DNA from: JACKAL01 sp964400355
GTDB taxonomy: Bacteria > Bdellovibrionota > Bdellovibrionia > Bdellovibrionales > JAGQZY01
Direction: 5' to 3'
Length of the DNA stretch: 64,000 nucleotides
Assembly: GCA_964400355.1 (NCBI GenBank)
Contig: CAYNTO010000008.1
Span: 53,865 to 117,864 of the forward strand
Positions within the stretch are counted from its first letter, which is position 1; each line of letters opens with the position of its first letter. The notes under the pieces were generated by a model, which was not told where the DNA came from, ran no database searches, and saw only the letters and a program-made list of their open reading frames with translations. Positions 8,336 to 17,437 of this stretch are shown here, one piece after another. The position numbers and the translations under genes were made by a program.

Positions 8336-9151
8336 ATGGCACGAGCAATTTGGAACGGAAGTATTAGTTTTGGCTTGATCAATATTCCAGTGGAGCTCCA
8401 CTCTTTGGAGAAAAAGGTGGATCTCAACCTCCATCTTATCGACACCCGCGATCAAGCGCGCATTCACTATGTTCGCGTCAATGAGGAGACGGGCGATGAG
8501 GTCGAGTGGGACCAGATTTCTAAAGGCTATGAGTACAAAGATGGCCAATATGTAACGCTCGATAAAGACACGTTGGCCGAAATGCAGATCAAATCGAGCG
8601 AAAACATCGATCTGGAGGAGTTCGTCGATTTGGACGAAATTCCATACTACTATTTTGATAAGCCGTACATGCTGGTCCCTAAAAAAACCAGTGCGAAGAG
8701 CTATGCGGTGTTGTACAAGGCACTCGCCAAGGCCAACAAAGCCGCGCTTGGTAAAGTCACCATTCGCACGCGCGAGCACTTGGCGGCCATTGTTGCTCAT
8801 GAGAACTGTTTGATCTTAAACCTGTTGCGATTTGCCGCTGAGATCAAAGGTATGGAGACGTACGACGTTGCAAAACTCACCAAAAATGTAAAGGTCAGTC
8901 CTAAGGAGCAAAAACTTGCCGAGCAATTGATCGAGTCCTTATCGAGCGAGTGGGATCCTACCCATTTTAAGGATGAGTACGGCACGACTCTGCACAAGTA
9001 TGTTGCCAATTTGGCCAAGCAGGCGAAATCCGGCAAGCTCAAGCAGATCAAGCGCAAAACCAAAAAATCTGCGGCAAAGAAAAAAGAAAACGTCATCGAC
9101 ATTGCTTCATTGTTGAAGGAAAGTTTAAAAGAAAACCGTTCGCATGCCTGA
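8336..9151 (+). CDS. ku: Non-homologous end-joining protein Ku
   Basis: Bacterial Ku (271 aa), the homodimeric DNA end-binding ring of non-homologous end joining. It opens with the typical ARAIWNGSISFGLINIPVEL, contains the VDLDEIPYYYFDKPYML core and the RTREHLAAI strand, and ends in a lysine-rich tail (KIKRKTKKSAAKKK-like), which in other Ku proteins modulates DNA binding and LigD recruitment. The ribosome site AACGAGG precedes the ATG. The last eight bases overlap ligD, so Ku and LigD are translationally coupled. Confidence 0.96.
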   Translation: MARAIWNGSISFGLINIPVELHSLEKKVDLNLHLIDTRDQARIHYVRVNEETGDEVEWDQISKGYEYKDGQYVTLDKDTLAEMQIKSSENIDLEEFVDLDEIPYYYFDKPYMLVPKKTSAKSYAVLYKALAKANKAALGKVTIRTREHLAAIVAHENCLILNLLRFAAEIKGMETYDVAKLTKNVKVSPKEQKLAEQLIESLSSEWDPTHFKDEYGTTLHKYVANLAKQAKSGKLKQIKRKTKKSAAKKKENVIDIASLLKESLKENRSHA

Positions 9152-11588
9152 GTTACGAACGTACAATCGAAAGCGGAACTTCAAAAAAACATCCGAGCCC
9201 AAGGGCACACGGGAAAAAAACTTTGCGCGCGATTTTATGGTGCACATGCACGATGCCCGCAAGCTCCACTATGACGTACGACTGCAGTGGAAAGGGGTTT
9301 TATTGTGTTGGGCGGTGCCCAAGGGGCCATCCTATGATCCGCACGACAAGCGCTTAGCAGTGCGCACGGAGGATCATCCTGTAGCTTACAAAGCCTTTGA
9401 AGGCATTATTCCCGAAAAAAATTACGGTGCTGGTCCCAGTTTAATTTGGGATGCGGGAACGTGGCGTCCACTGGTCGCCAACGTGGATGAGGCGCTTAAA
9501 AAAGGAAAACTTAAGGTTTACTTTAGAGGAGTGCGGTTGCGCGGAATTTGGAATTTGGTGCGTATGCACGGGCGCGGTAAAGAAAATTGGTTAATGATCA
9601 AAGAAGACGACAAGTACGCCACGACTCATTGGAGTATAGAGAATCACCTCTCCAGTGTGGCCACAGGGCGCACCGTGGAGGAAATGACGGAGAACCCAGA
9701 TGTGGTAGATCACTACGAGGGGGAGAGTGGGGAGGACAACGATGAGCTCTCCGAGATCGAAAATGACTCGTCTCTGATAAGCGCGGTGGAGCGCAAAGAG
9801 TGGGCCCCGCAGATGGCAACGCTCACAAAACACCCGCCGCGGCAAATGGACGACTGGGTGGTTGAGAAAAAATACGATGGCTACCGGCTCGTTGCAATCA
9901 AGAAAGAGGGCGCGGTGGCGATGGTCACGCGCAATGGTCTTGATTGGAGCGATAAATTCCCGGCGCTCGTGCGGGAAATTCTGCGCCTTCCGGTAAAAGA
10001 TCTCATTTTGGACGGAGAAGTAGTGGCCTTCACCCAAGGCAGTGAGAACGAAAGCTTCCAGGCCCTCCAGCGCTACTTTAAAAAACCAGACGGTATTGAG
10101 TTGAGGTACGTTTTATTTGATGTGCTTTCTGCCGATGGTGTGGATCTGCGTAAACAGCCACTCCGTTTTCGTAGAAACTTCCTGGAAAAACTTTTCAAAA
10201 AATTAAACGCCGAAAAACTCACGCTCTCTGAGATCACTGAATGGTCCACCTCATTGTTCTCACAAACTTGCCAGTCGAAACGAGAAGGCCTTATGCTAAA
10301 AGCAAAGGATTCCACCTATATTCATGGTCGAAGTAAAAAATGGCTCAAGCTAAAGTGCGGCACTCGCGAGGAATTTATTGTGGTCGGTTGGACGGAACCA
10401 CAGGGCTCACGCGTCCATTTTGGGGCTCTGCTTTTAGCTGAAGAGGTTCGAGGGGAACTTCAGTATCGTGGTAAAGTGGGAACGGGCTTTGATGCCAAGC
10501 TTTTAAAATCCACTTTAAAAAAGCTCAATAGTATTGCCATTGATGAGTGCCCCATCGCCGATTGCAAAGAGGCGCCTGCGGCTCACTGGGTTAAGCCCTA
10601 TTATTATGCGGAAGTTCGCTATGGTGAAATGAATGAGTCAAAGCGGTTACGACAGCCGGTGTTTTTAGGATTGCGTGATGATAAGTTTTATGAACAGAAA
10701 ACTGCAGACAAAAAATCAACCACGATCTCCAAGGCAAAGGCGCGCAAGATCGGAGTAAGGATCACCAGCCCAGGTAAAGTGCTTTTTGAAGACGAGCAGA
10801 TCACCAAAGCCGATCTTCTCAGCTACTACAGCACCGTGTTTGACGAGTTTAAAAAATTGGGAGCCAATCGCCCACTCAGTTTGGTTCGCTGTCCAGATGG
10901 CGCCGATGAGAGCTGTTTTTTTCAGAAGCATATGGAGTCGAGCGGCGCTCATCCCCCGCAGCTGAAAATTCAGACCAAGCACTCCACGGGAGACTACGTT
11001 TACATTAAAACATTCGATGATTTGGCGACGATGGTTCAGATGGGATCACTGGAACTCCACGGTTGGAACTGCTCAGTAAAGGACACCGATCATCCTCAAT
11101 TTGTTGTTTGGGATTTGGACCCTGGAGAGGGTGTAAAATTCAGTACCATCACTCAAACCGCGCACTTGATCCGTCTTGTTTTAGAAAAAAAAGGATACGA
11201 TACTTTTGTGCGCACCAGCGGCGGTAAGGGTTTGCACGTGCTCGCGCCCATCGAAAAAATGTCGTGGGCTGAGGCCAAAGAATTTTCTAAGAGTATTGGT
11301 GAGATGCTGGTCGAGGCTGAGCCCGACACGTATTTGATAACGTCAAAGAAGAGCATTCGCAAAAAGAAAATATTTATAGATTATTTGCGCAATTCAAAAT
11401 CGGCCACATCCATACTGAACTTCTCAACACGCGCTCGTCCCGGTGCTCCAGTAAGCTTTCCACTGTTTTGGAAAGAGGTGAACGACAAACTCAATCCCAT
11501 GAACTACACGATTAAGACAGCAGGCCAACTCCTCGCGAAGCGTAAAACCGACCCATGGGAAGATTTTTATAAACAACTGCGCAAGTAG
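9144..11588 (+). CDS. ligD: LigD, multifunctional NHEJ ligase (PE - ligase - polymerase)
   Basis: The 814 aa protein contains all three LigD activities in the order phosphoesterase, ATP-dependent ligase, primase-like polymerase. The 3'-phosphoesterase (about 25-180) keeps H36, H42, D44, R46 and H78. The ligase nucleophile is K243 in EKKYDGYR, with an OB domain up to about 530. The polymerase domain (about 545-810) has D657 and D659 in WDLDPGEG and the RTSGGKGLHV motif. This order is that of Pseudomonas-type LigD. It acts with Ku, encoded with an eight-base overlap, to process and seal double-strand breaks. Nothing essential appears missing. Confidence 0.96.
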   Translation: MPELRTYNRKRNFKKTSEPKGTREKNFARDFMVHMHDARKLHYDVRLQWKGVLLCWAVPKGPSYDPHDKRLAVRTEDHPVAYKAFEGIIPEKNYGAGPSLIWDAGTWRPLVANVDEALKKGKLKVYFRGVRLRGIWNLVRMHGRGKENWLMIKEDDKYATTHWSIENHLSSVATGRTVEEMTENPDVVDHYEGESGEDNDELSEIENDSSLISAVERKEWAPQMATLTKHPPRQMDDWVVEKKYDGYRLVAIKKEGAVAMVTRNGLDWSDKFPALVREILRLPVKDLILDGEVVAFTQGSENESFQALQRYFKKPDGIELRYVLFDVLSADGVDLRKQPLRFRRNFLEKLFKKLNAEKLTLSEITEWSTSLFSQTCQSKREGLMLKAKDSTYIHGRSKKWLKLKCGTREEFIVVGWTEPQGSRVHFGALLLAEEVRGELQYRGKVGTGFDAKLLKSTLKKLNSIAIDECPIADCKEAPAAHWVKPYYYAEVRYGEMNESKRLRQPVFLGLRDDKFYEQKTADKKSTTISKAKARKIGVRITSPGKVLFEDEQITKADLLSYYSTVFDEFKKLGANRPLSLVRCPDGADESCFFQKHMESSGAHPPQLKIQTKHSTGDYVYIKTFDDLATMVQMGSLELHGWNCSVKDTDHPQFVVWDLDPGEGVKFSTITQTAHLIRLVLEKKGYDTFVRTSGGKGLHVLAPIEKMSWAEAKEFSKSIGEMLVEAEPDTYLITSKKSIRKKKIFIDYLRNSKSATSILNFSTRARPGAPVSFPLFWKEVNDKLNPMNYTIKTAGQLLAKRKTDPWEDFYKQLRK

Positions 11589-11597
11589 GAAAGTGAT

Positions 11598-11999
11598 TTA
11601 AATTAATTCGTCGTACCCTTTTCCGGTAAATTGCAAAATGCAAAAACCATTACCCCAAGGATCGCTTCCGTAGGCAATCTTGCCATACTTTGCTGTTCGG
11701 ATATCGCTCTCAATCAGGGCGCCCGCAGCTTTTGCCTGAGAGACACTGTGTTCGATGTTCTCGACCACAAAATCGATGTGCACCGGCGTCCAGTGGCGGG
11801 CGTAGTCGCGCACCGGATCATGATGGGGAACGGCTGGGGAGCCTTCACCTTTTTGTAAAAGATAAATGCGCGAACTGGCGCCGACCAACTCGATAAAGGC
11901 ATCGTCGAACTTGCGGCCGACTTTTAAATTAAAGGCACGCGTGTAAAACTCTGTGGCCTTGGCGCAGTTTTCCACATCGATATTGAGCAGTAATTCCAT
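11598..11999 (-). CDS. VOC-family (glyoxalase/bleomycin-resistance-like) protein
   Basis: A 133 aa protein with the paired beta-alpha-beta-beta-beta units of the vicinal oxygen chelate superfamily: an N-terminal LLLNIDVENCAKATEFYTRA motif and a C-terminal VHIDFVVENIEHSV ... YGSDPWGNGFCILQF motif. Members include glyoxalases, dioxygenases and antibiotic-binding proteins; the substrate is unknown. It follows the histidine kinase by 20 bases on the same strand, with an AAAGGA site, so it is likely co-transcribed. It converges on ligD with a gap of nine bases. Confidence 0.8.
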   Translation of the reverse strand: MELLLNIDVENCAKATEFYTRAFNLKVGRKFDDAFIELVGASSRIYLLQKGEGSPAVPHHDPVRDYARHWTPVHIDFVVENIEHSVSQAKAAGALIESDIRTAKYGKIAYGSDPWGNGFCILQFTGKGYDELI

Positions 12000-12019
12000 G
12001 GTTGATCCTTTTTCGAGAT

Positions 12020-14494
12020 TTAGTTGGACGCGCGTGTGAGGCGCTGGATGGTTTCGATAAGGGTTTGGCGTTTAAGAGGTTTGGTCAGATAGTCGCTAAA
12101 GCCTCCGCTCATGGCCCGGTCGCGTTCCTCTTTAAAAGCATGAGCGGTGAGAGCCACGATTGGCTTTTGGTAACCTGCTTTGCGAAGTTCAGCAGTGGCT
12201 TCATGACCGTTCTTTTTAGGCATTTGAATATCCATAAGAACAAGATCAAACTCCTCGTTGAGTGCGCGTTCCATTCCCTCTTCGCCGTTATTTGCAAAAG
12301 TGACGAGAGCGCCTGCAGACTTGAGATAACGGCTAAACAACACTTGATTGTCTACAGAGTCTTCAACCAGAAGAATACGTTTGGAAAGGAGTTCGCTCTC
12401 CGGCGTGGGTGGAGGCACGGGCTTGGAGCCAAGAGTGGATGTTTGCTCAGTGGACGCCGGTGATGGCGTTGTGAGGGGGATCGTGAATGAAAACGTGCTA
12501 CCAACATGTGGTTCACTCTTTTCGAGTTTTACGGCTCCACCCATCACCTTTGCCAGTTGTTGTGAAAGCGCCAAGCCTAAACCTGTGCCGCCATACTTGC
12601 GGGTCATGGTCGAATCCGCCTGAACGAAGGGTTGGAACAAATTTTTTGTCTGTTCAAGGGACATTCCAATTCCGGTGTCATGAACCAGGAATTGAACACG
12701 CGTCTTAACTCCCTCGCGCTCTAAAATTTTAACCACCACACTCACTTCACCCTTTTCAGTGAATTTAATGGAATTGCCAACGAGGTTCACAAGAATTTGG
12801 CGGAGGCGCAGTGGGTCCGACATGACAAACTGAGGTAGCTCCTTTGGGCTCTCTAAACTCAACGTGACACTTTTTTCCGCAGCGCGAACGCTCAACGAAG
12901 AGACAATTTCATAGAGGAGATTGGGCAAATCAAAACGCACTGTCTCGATCTCCATGCGACTGGCTTCAATTTTGGATAGATCCAGTATTTCCCCGATCAT
13001 GGTGGTGAGCATTTGCCCATTTCGAGCAATCGCTCGTAAATAGTTTTCGATATCGGGGGGGAGCCCGTCGTGATTGAGCGCTAAATCGGCAAAACCCATC
13101 ATCACTCCCAGCGGAGTGCGAATCTCGTGGGACATGTTGGCCAAAAAACCGCTCTTGGCAATGCTTGCAGCTTCTGCGGCCTCTTTGGATTTTTCTAAAC
13201 TCAATTGCAGCTCTTTGCGCTCACTAATGTTCATGGCCACACCGGTTATGCGCACCGGCTGCCCGGTTTCACCGTAAAAGACTTTTCCTTTTGCCAAAAT
13301 CCAGATGATCTCGCCATTGGGGCGCACCACACGGTATTCCACACTGTAAGGAGTGCGGTCGGTGATGGCACGTTGGATAGCATCCTCAACGCGCTTGCGA
13401 TCGCCGGGGTGTATGGCATTCATCGCCGCCGAAAGTGTGTTGTCGTAGGTGTCGGGATCGATACCCCATTCGGAGGTGAGAGTTTCACTGAGAACAGTGC
13501 GACCTGTGGCAAAATCATGATTCCAAAAACCAATATTGGCCGAGTCGAGAGCGAGGTTGAGATTTTTTTCCGAGTTCTCCACAGCTTTTCGCGCCAGAAC
13601 TTCTTTGCTCACATCTTGGTGGAAGGCCAATACACCGATAATCTTCCCAGAGGGATCTAGGAACGGATCGTAATTGATGTTGAGATAAATGGGTTCGAGT
13701 TCGCCCTTGTCGTTGCGCAAGGGTACCATGCGTTCCTTGCTACGATAGGGGGTCCCAGTTTCGTAGACCGCCGATATAATTTTAATAAATTCGCCGATCT
13801 CGCTTTCGGTGAAAACTTCCAGCGCCTTGCGGCCAGTCACTTTGCGCCCCACCATCTTTTCATACGGGGGGTTCGCCACCGCGAACGTGTGGTCGGGAGC
13901 TAAAAGCAATGTCATTGGAAATGGCGCTTGCATAAAGAACTCATACAGCTGGGCACGCGCCAACTCTGCTTTTTGCTGTTCCTCTTGTGCTCGCTCATGA
14001 GCGAGCTTTAAATTTCGGGCTGAAATCACAGAGGATGTGGTTTCGGACGCCGATACAAAAACACCGCAAATAACGCCCTCTTCAGAATAAACGGGAGAAT
14101 ATCCGTAGGTAAAGTAGGACTCAGTCTCCACTCCATTTTTACTCACCGGTATCATGCGATCCACAAACCAACTGGATTGGCCGCGCTCGGCAATTTCGAT
14201 GAGTTCATAAGTCACCGCCCATATCTCGGCCCAAACATCTTTTGCCGATTTTCCCATGGATGAGGGATGTTTCAAACGGCCCAGTATGGGAATGTAGCCA
14301 TCGTTGTAGAAGCAGTAATACTCTTTGCCCCAAAATAAGAACATCGGTTGTTGGGTGTTAAAAAGAATACCCAGTGTCACACGCAGAGTGGCTGGCCACG
14401 TTTCTGGTTCGCCCAGCGGGTGGTTTTTCCAGTCGATGGCACGCGCAAGCGCTGCCGTTTCCTGGGATGATTTTTCAAAAAATGACCGTGGCAT
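12020..14494 (-). CDS. Hybrid sensor histidine kinase (three PAS, HisKA, HATPase, receiver)
   Basis: An 824 aa soluble hybrid kinase. No membrane segment is visible. Three PAS-like modules occupy roughly residues 40-165, 185-305 and 315-430 (the last with the PAS_3 signature RVVRPNGEIIWILAKG). A coiled linker leads to HisKA with the phosphorylated histidine in FLANMSHEIRTPLG, then an HATPase with DTGIGM and GGTGLGLALS, and a C-terminal receiver with the phospho-acceptor aspartate in DLVLMDIQMP. Such enzymes relay phosphate from H to D and need a partner phosphotransfer protein, not seen nearby. A short inverted repeat (14496-14514) precedes the start. Signal unknown. Confidence 0.93.
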   Translation of the reverse strand: MPRSFFEKSSQETAALARAIDWKNHPLGEPETWPATLRVTLGILFNTQQPMFLFWGKEYYCFYNDGYIPILGRLKHPSSMGKSAKDVWAEIWAVTYELIEIAERGQSSWFVDRMIPVSKNGVETESYFTYGYSPVYSEEGVICGVFVSASETTSSVISARNLKLAHERAQEEQQKAELARAQLYEFFMQAPFPMTLLLAPDHTFAVANPPYEKMVGRKVTGRKALEVFTESEIGEFIKIISAVYETGTPYRSKERMVPLRNDKGELEPIYLNINYDPFLDPSGKIIGVLAFHQDVSKEVLARKAVENSEKNLNLALDSANIGFWNHDFATGRTVLSETLTSEWGIDPDTYDNTLSAAMNAIHPGDRKRVEDAIQRAITDRTPYSVEYRVVRPNGEIIWILAKGKVFYGETGQPVRITGVAMNISERKELQLSLEKSKEAAEAASIAKSGFLANMSHEIRTPLGVMMGFADLALNHDGLPPDIENYLRAIARNGQMLTTMIGEILDLSKIEASRMEIETVRFDLPNLLYEIVSSLSVRAAEKSVTLSLESPKELPQFVMSDPLRLRQILVNLVGNSIKFTEKGEVSVVVKILEREGVKTRVQFLVHDTGIGMSLEQTKNLFQPFVQADSTMTRKYGGTGLGLALSQQLAKVMGGAVKLEKSEPHVGSTFSFTIPLTTPSPASTEQTSTLGSKPVPPPTPESELLSKRILLVEDSVDNQVLFSRYLKSAGALVTFANNGEEGMERALNEEFDLVLMDIQMPKKNGHEATAELRKAGYQKPIVALTAHAFKEERDRAMSGGFSDYLTKPLKRQTLIETIQRLTRASN

Positions 14495-14495
14495 T

Positions 14496-14514
14496 CTACC
14501 TCATGTTTAGGTAG
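14496..14514. repeat. Short inverted repeat upstream of the hybrid kinase
   Basis: CTACCT (14496-14501) and AGGTAG (14509-14514) form a six-base dyad with a seven-base spacer just upstream of the kinase start codon. It could be an operator or a leader hairpin that overlaps the ribosome-binding region. Only the symmetry is seen; the role is inference. Confidence 0.35.
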
Positions 14515-14605
14515 GTCAGATTAGACGAAAAACGAGACCCACTAAAGTTAACATGCGGCAATTCCATAAATGATAAAGTCGCTCCAATCTTGCTCGTTAG
14601 ATAGG

Positions 14606-14646
14606 CAGCAGAGGAGCTATTGGTAAGCGGAAATACGCCTCTGCTG
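14606..14646 (-). terminator. Hairpin at the end of the unknown anchored-protein gene
   Basis: CAGCAGAGG (14606-14614) pairs perfectly with CCTCTGCTG (14638-14646). The loop holds the stop codon of the minus-strand gene ending at 14617. There is no T-run, so it may stabilise the 3' end or be a weak terminator. Confidence 0.45.
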
Positions 14647-15801
14647 ATCACGTAAGTTTTTAAAGAAGTGGGGATGGTTGTGAGTGGCCGTTCTGTGCAG
14701 ATTGTGACAGGTGTCTTGAGGCTCCCAGCTCATTTCACCTCCGACTCGGGTCAACTGATTGAAGACTTTCTCCCACTGCTCCTGATCGAAGATCGGGTTT
14801 TCTAGGAGATGGGGGGCATCGTTCTGCGCAATGGTTCGCGAAATTCCCTTAAGAGCTGCAGTTTCTATGGTGGATACAAAAGGTTCTGAGGCCTTTGCAC
14901 TAATGAGGCGATCTAAGGTGGCAAGCCATCTCTCCGCCCACATCACGGTGTCCTCACTGCGGTTCGCCGCGAGCCAGTCCTTTATGAGAGTGCTCGCTTT
15001 CGCAAACTCGGGGCCGTCCACGGCCGAGTAGATTTCGACAGCGAGCACGAGAGATGTTCCATTGGGTCGCCCCAGTTCACGAATAGATATTTCTAGGGAC
15101 CGCAAGGGGCTATCAAACGAGTGTGCTCTAAAGAACTGTAAAATTGCGGTCTCGGCTTCAGCCTGTTGGCCCAACGCCATCAATGGAGAGACCTTAAAAA
15201 ATGAATATATGCCATTGTTACGATCTGAACTTTGCAACTCGTCCAAGAGGTTCAAGCCGCGAAGCAGGTGGGACGGTGAAGCCGCAGGGCCGTTCTCCGA
15301 TGTGAGCAGTTGCATCTGGTCGGTGTACACCAGTGCGCGAATGAACTTACACACATTAGAATTGTTTTTTTGAGCCCAGCGGAGTGCGTGCGTTTTTTCG
15401 CGAGTCAGAAGCGCCATGATGCACGGATCTACCGGTTTTTTATTTGCTGTCGCTAACGACTTTAAAAGTAAATGTTTTCGCTGTTCTTCATTATTAAATT
15501 TGTAAGCATCCGTAAGCGCGATGTTGTGCTCTTCGCTGATGCACAGGCGGTCCTTTTGCGCCATAGAAAGAACATCATTCATGGTAATTACCGGCGGCAG
15601 GGGAGGCGGGGGCGCTGTTTTTAGATCATCTTGAGAAGTTTTGGTGGCTCGCTCCGCTGGCATGATGGCAGTGATGCTGTTTTCGCTCGGTTCGCTCAGA
15701 GTCTCTATCTCAGTGGGCCGTGAGGGGGTTCTTTTTTGCGTAAAGTAGACCAGGGCTATCACGACGATCACACTCAAAATACCGATAGCTTTTTTCCTCA
15801 T
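14617..15801 (-). CDS. Membrane-anchored protein of unknown function
   Basis: I do not recognise this 394 aa protein. A single hydrophobic segment at residues 4-20 (IGILSVIVVIALVYF) suggests an inner-membrane anchor with the rest in the periplasm. A low-complexity Pro-rich linker (APPPPLPP, near residue 67) leads to an alpha-helical body with repeated helix pairs, including LLRGLNLLDEL, which looks TPR- or SEL1-like without a clear repeat. A few cysteines (LCISEE, DPCIM, NVCKF, DTCHN) could form disulfides. It stands alone on the minus strand, downstream of no obvious operon, and is divergent from the barrel gene at 16023. Confidence 0.7.
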   Translation of the reverse strand: MRKKAIGILSVIVVIALVYFTQKRTPSRPTEIETLSEPSENSITAIMPAERATKTSQDDLKTAPPPPLPPVITMNDVLSMAQKDRLCISEEHNIALTDAYKFNNEEQRKHLLLKSLATANKKPVDPCIMALLTREKTHALRWAQKNNSNVCKFIRALVYTDQMQLLTSENGPAASPSHLLRGLNLLDELQSSDRNNGIYSFFKVSPLMALGQQAEAETAILQFFRAHSFDSPLRSLEISIRELGRPNGTSLVLAVEIYSAVDGPEFAKASTLIKDWLAANRSEDTVMWAERWLATLDRLISAKASEPFVSTIETAALKGISRTIAQNDAPHLLENPIFDQEQWEKVFNQLTRVGGEMSWEPQDTCHNLHRTATHNHPHFFKNLRDQQRRISAYQ

Positions 15802-16022
15802 GGGACTATTTTATTGGGAATGTATGCACAGTAAAGCGGAAGACGCCCAGCTGGACCACAATGGAACCGTACGGTGGACGCGAACTGACAAACGGCCGTA
15901 ACCATTGCGCTTGGGGCACAGCTCGATCTTTACTTTTTCTTTACGCTTTCCTTGCAAGTTTTGACGAAATCCTTGCGCGCGCTCTGGCACGATTGAATCG
16001 AATGTATCTGGGATGGGTTGGA

Positions 16023-17342
16023 ATGCGTGTACCGCGACTGAAGCTACTTGTTATTTGTTTTTGCTATTTCCTCAATGGCTCTATGGCTTTCGCTGACGAC
16101 CGCTCTGCGGAGCCTTTTTCATTTGCTGATTTCACCTGGCTCAACGGCAATAGCAGACAAACCGACTATCCTCTCAAGACGCAATATTTTACCGGCCAAA
16201 TTTCCCTGGATGCCAATTATGTGCATCAGTTTCATCGTCCATCTGATCACACATTGGTCGGCTCCTCCAACGCCGGCCGCACGGGCGAAGTACAACTCCA
16301 GCACCTCGGTGTCGGCGGCGATTTTAATTACGACAATGTGCGCGCACGGGTGATGACCCAGTTTGGAATGTACTCCACCATGACTCCGCGTAACGACGCC
16401 AGTCCTTCACGCGGTCAATGGAACATAGCTGATGCCTATCGTTACCTCTCTGAAGCATACGGTGGATACCACTGGGACAAGTGGCATGGAATCAATTTGG
16501 ATTTTGGAATTTTTATGTCCTACATTGGACTTTGCAGTTACTACAACTACGACAACTGGATATATCAAATGTCGTATGTGTCGGCCAACACGCCATGGTT
16601 TTTTAATGGCGCGCGCTTGCAGATGTTTCCCACGGATAGGCTCAAGGTGGAAGTGTGGCTCATTAATGGATGGCAATCTTACGGTATGTACCACGAGATG
16701 CCTGGTTCGGGTTTTCAGATTGCATGGCGCCCGCAGGGGTATCTCAGTATGGTGACCAACAACTACTACGGTAGCGACACTTTAGGCATCGAAAAACGCA
16801 CTCGCATTCATTCCGATTCGAGCCTGCAGGTCAAGTACATGGACTCCCCAGCCAACGTCGTCAGCAAAGCCGCGTTTTCGCTCACATTGGATGGAGGTTG
16901 CGAGACTGGTGGAGGAGTGGGCTGCTCCGACCAATATTTCTTGGGACTGATGGCCTACAACAGAATTTGGTTTCAGCAAGACAAATACGCTGTCACAATT
17001 GGTGGCGGAATGATCAACAATCCCGGCCGCTACTTGGTTCTAGTGCCACCGATCAACGGCGCCACGGCAAGCAGTGGGAGCGCTTCATTTTCTGCGGCAC
17101 CCAATGACTCCTTTCGCGCTTGGGACAGTTCGATCACATTTGACTACATGCCAAAGCAAGCGATTACATATCGCATTGAGTTTATTCATCGCGAAAGCAA
17201 TGTTCCCTACTTCGCTGGCCGTGGTGGAGTCACACCTCCTAATGGCAATCAAGGGCCTCCGGGTTCGGCTGTTGCAGGATGGGCGCCCGATTTGGAAAAG
17301 TCGGAAAGCCGTATCAACTTAGCGGTCCTTATTCGCTTATAG
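16023..17342 (+). CDS. Outer-membrane beta-barrel protein (porin-like, BBP2 type)
   Basis: An exported beta-barrel of about 439 aa. I prefer the ATG at 16023, which gives a signal peptide (VPRLKLLVICFCYFLNGSMAFA, cleaved before DDRS); an upstream in-frame start at 15861 would bury it. The body is rich in aromatic, glycine and alternating hydrophobic stretches, and it ends LAVLIRL-like, typical of a last barrel strand. It resembles the putative beta-barrel porin-2/OmpL-like group, with motifs such as GIFMSYIGLCSYYNYDNW. It stands just ahead of the KdpD/KdpE-like genes and kup, so it may be the outer-membrane ion route of a potassium module; that link is inference. Confidence 0.75.
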   Translation: MRVPRLKLLVICFCYFLNGSMAFADDRSAEPFSFADFTWLNGNSRQTDYPLKTQYFTGQISLDANYVHQFHRPSDHTLVGSSNAGRTGEVQLQHLGVGGDFNYDNVRARVMTQFGMYSTMTPRNDASPSRGQWNIADAYRYLSEAYGGYHWDKWHGINLDFGIFMSYIGLCSYYNYDNWIYQMSYVSANTPWFFNGARLQMFPTDRLKVEVWLINGWQSYGMYHEMPGSGFQIAWRPQGYLSMVTNNYYGSDTLGIEKRTRIHSDSSLQVKYMDSPANVVSKAAFSLTLDGGCETGGGVGCSDQYFLGLMAYNRIWFQQDKYAVTIGGGMINNPGRYLVLVPPINGATASSGSASFSAAPNDSFRAWDSSITFDYMPKQAITYRIEFIHRESNVPYFAGRGGVTPPNGNQGPPGSAVAGWAPDLEKSESRINLAVLIRL

Positions 17343-17437
17343 GGGGAAGATTGGATTTTTGGAAACGGGAGCTGTATTTCAGAAGATGGATGCCAGCAAC
17401 TATCAATGGTGCTATTTATGATTTCCCAACTCAAATT

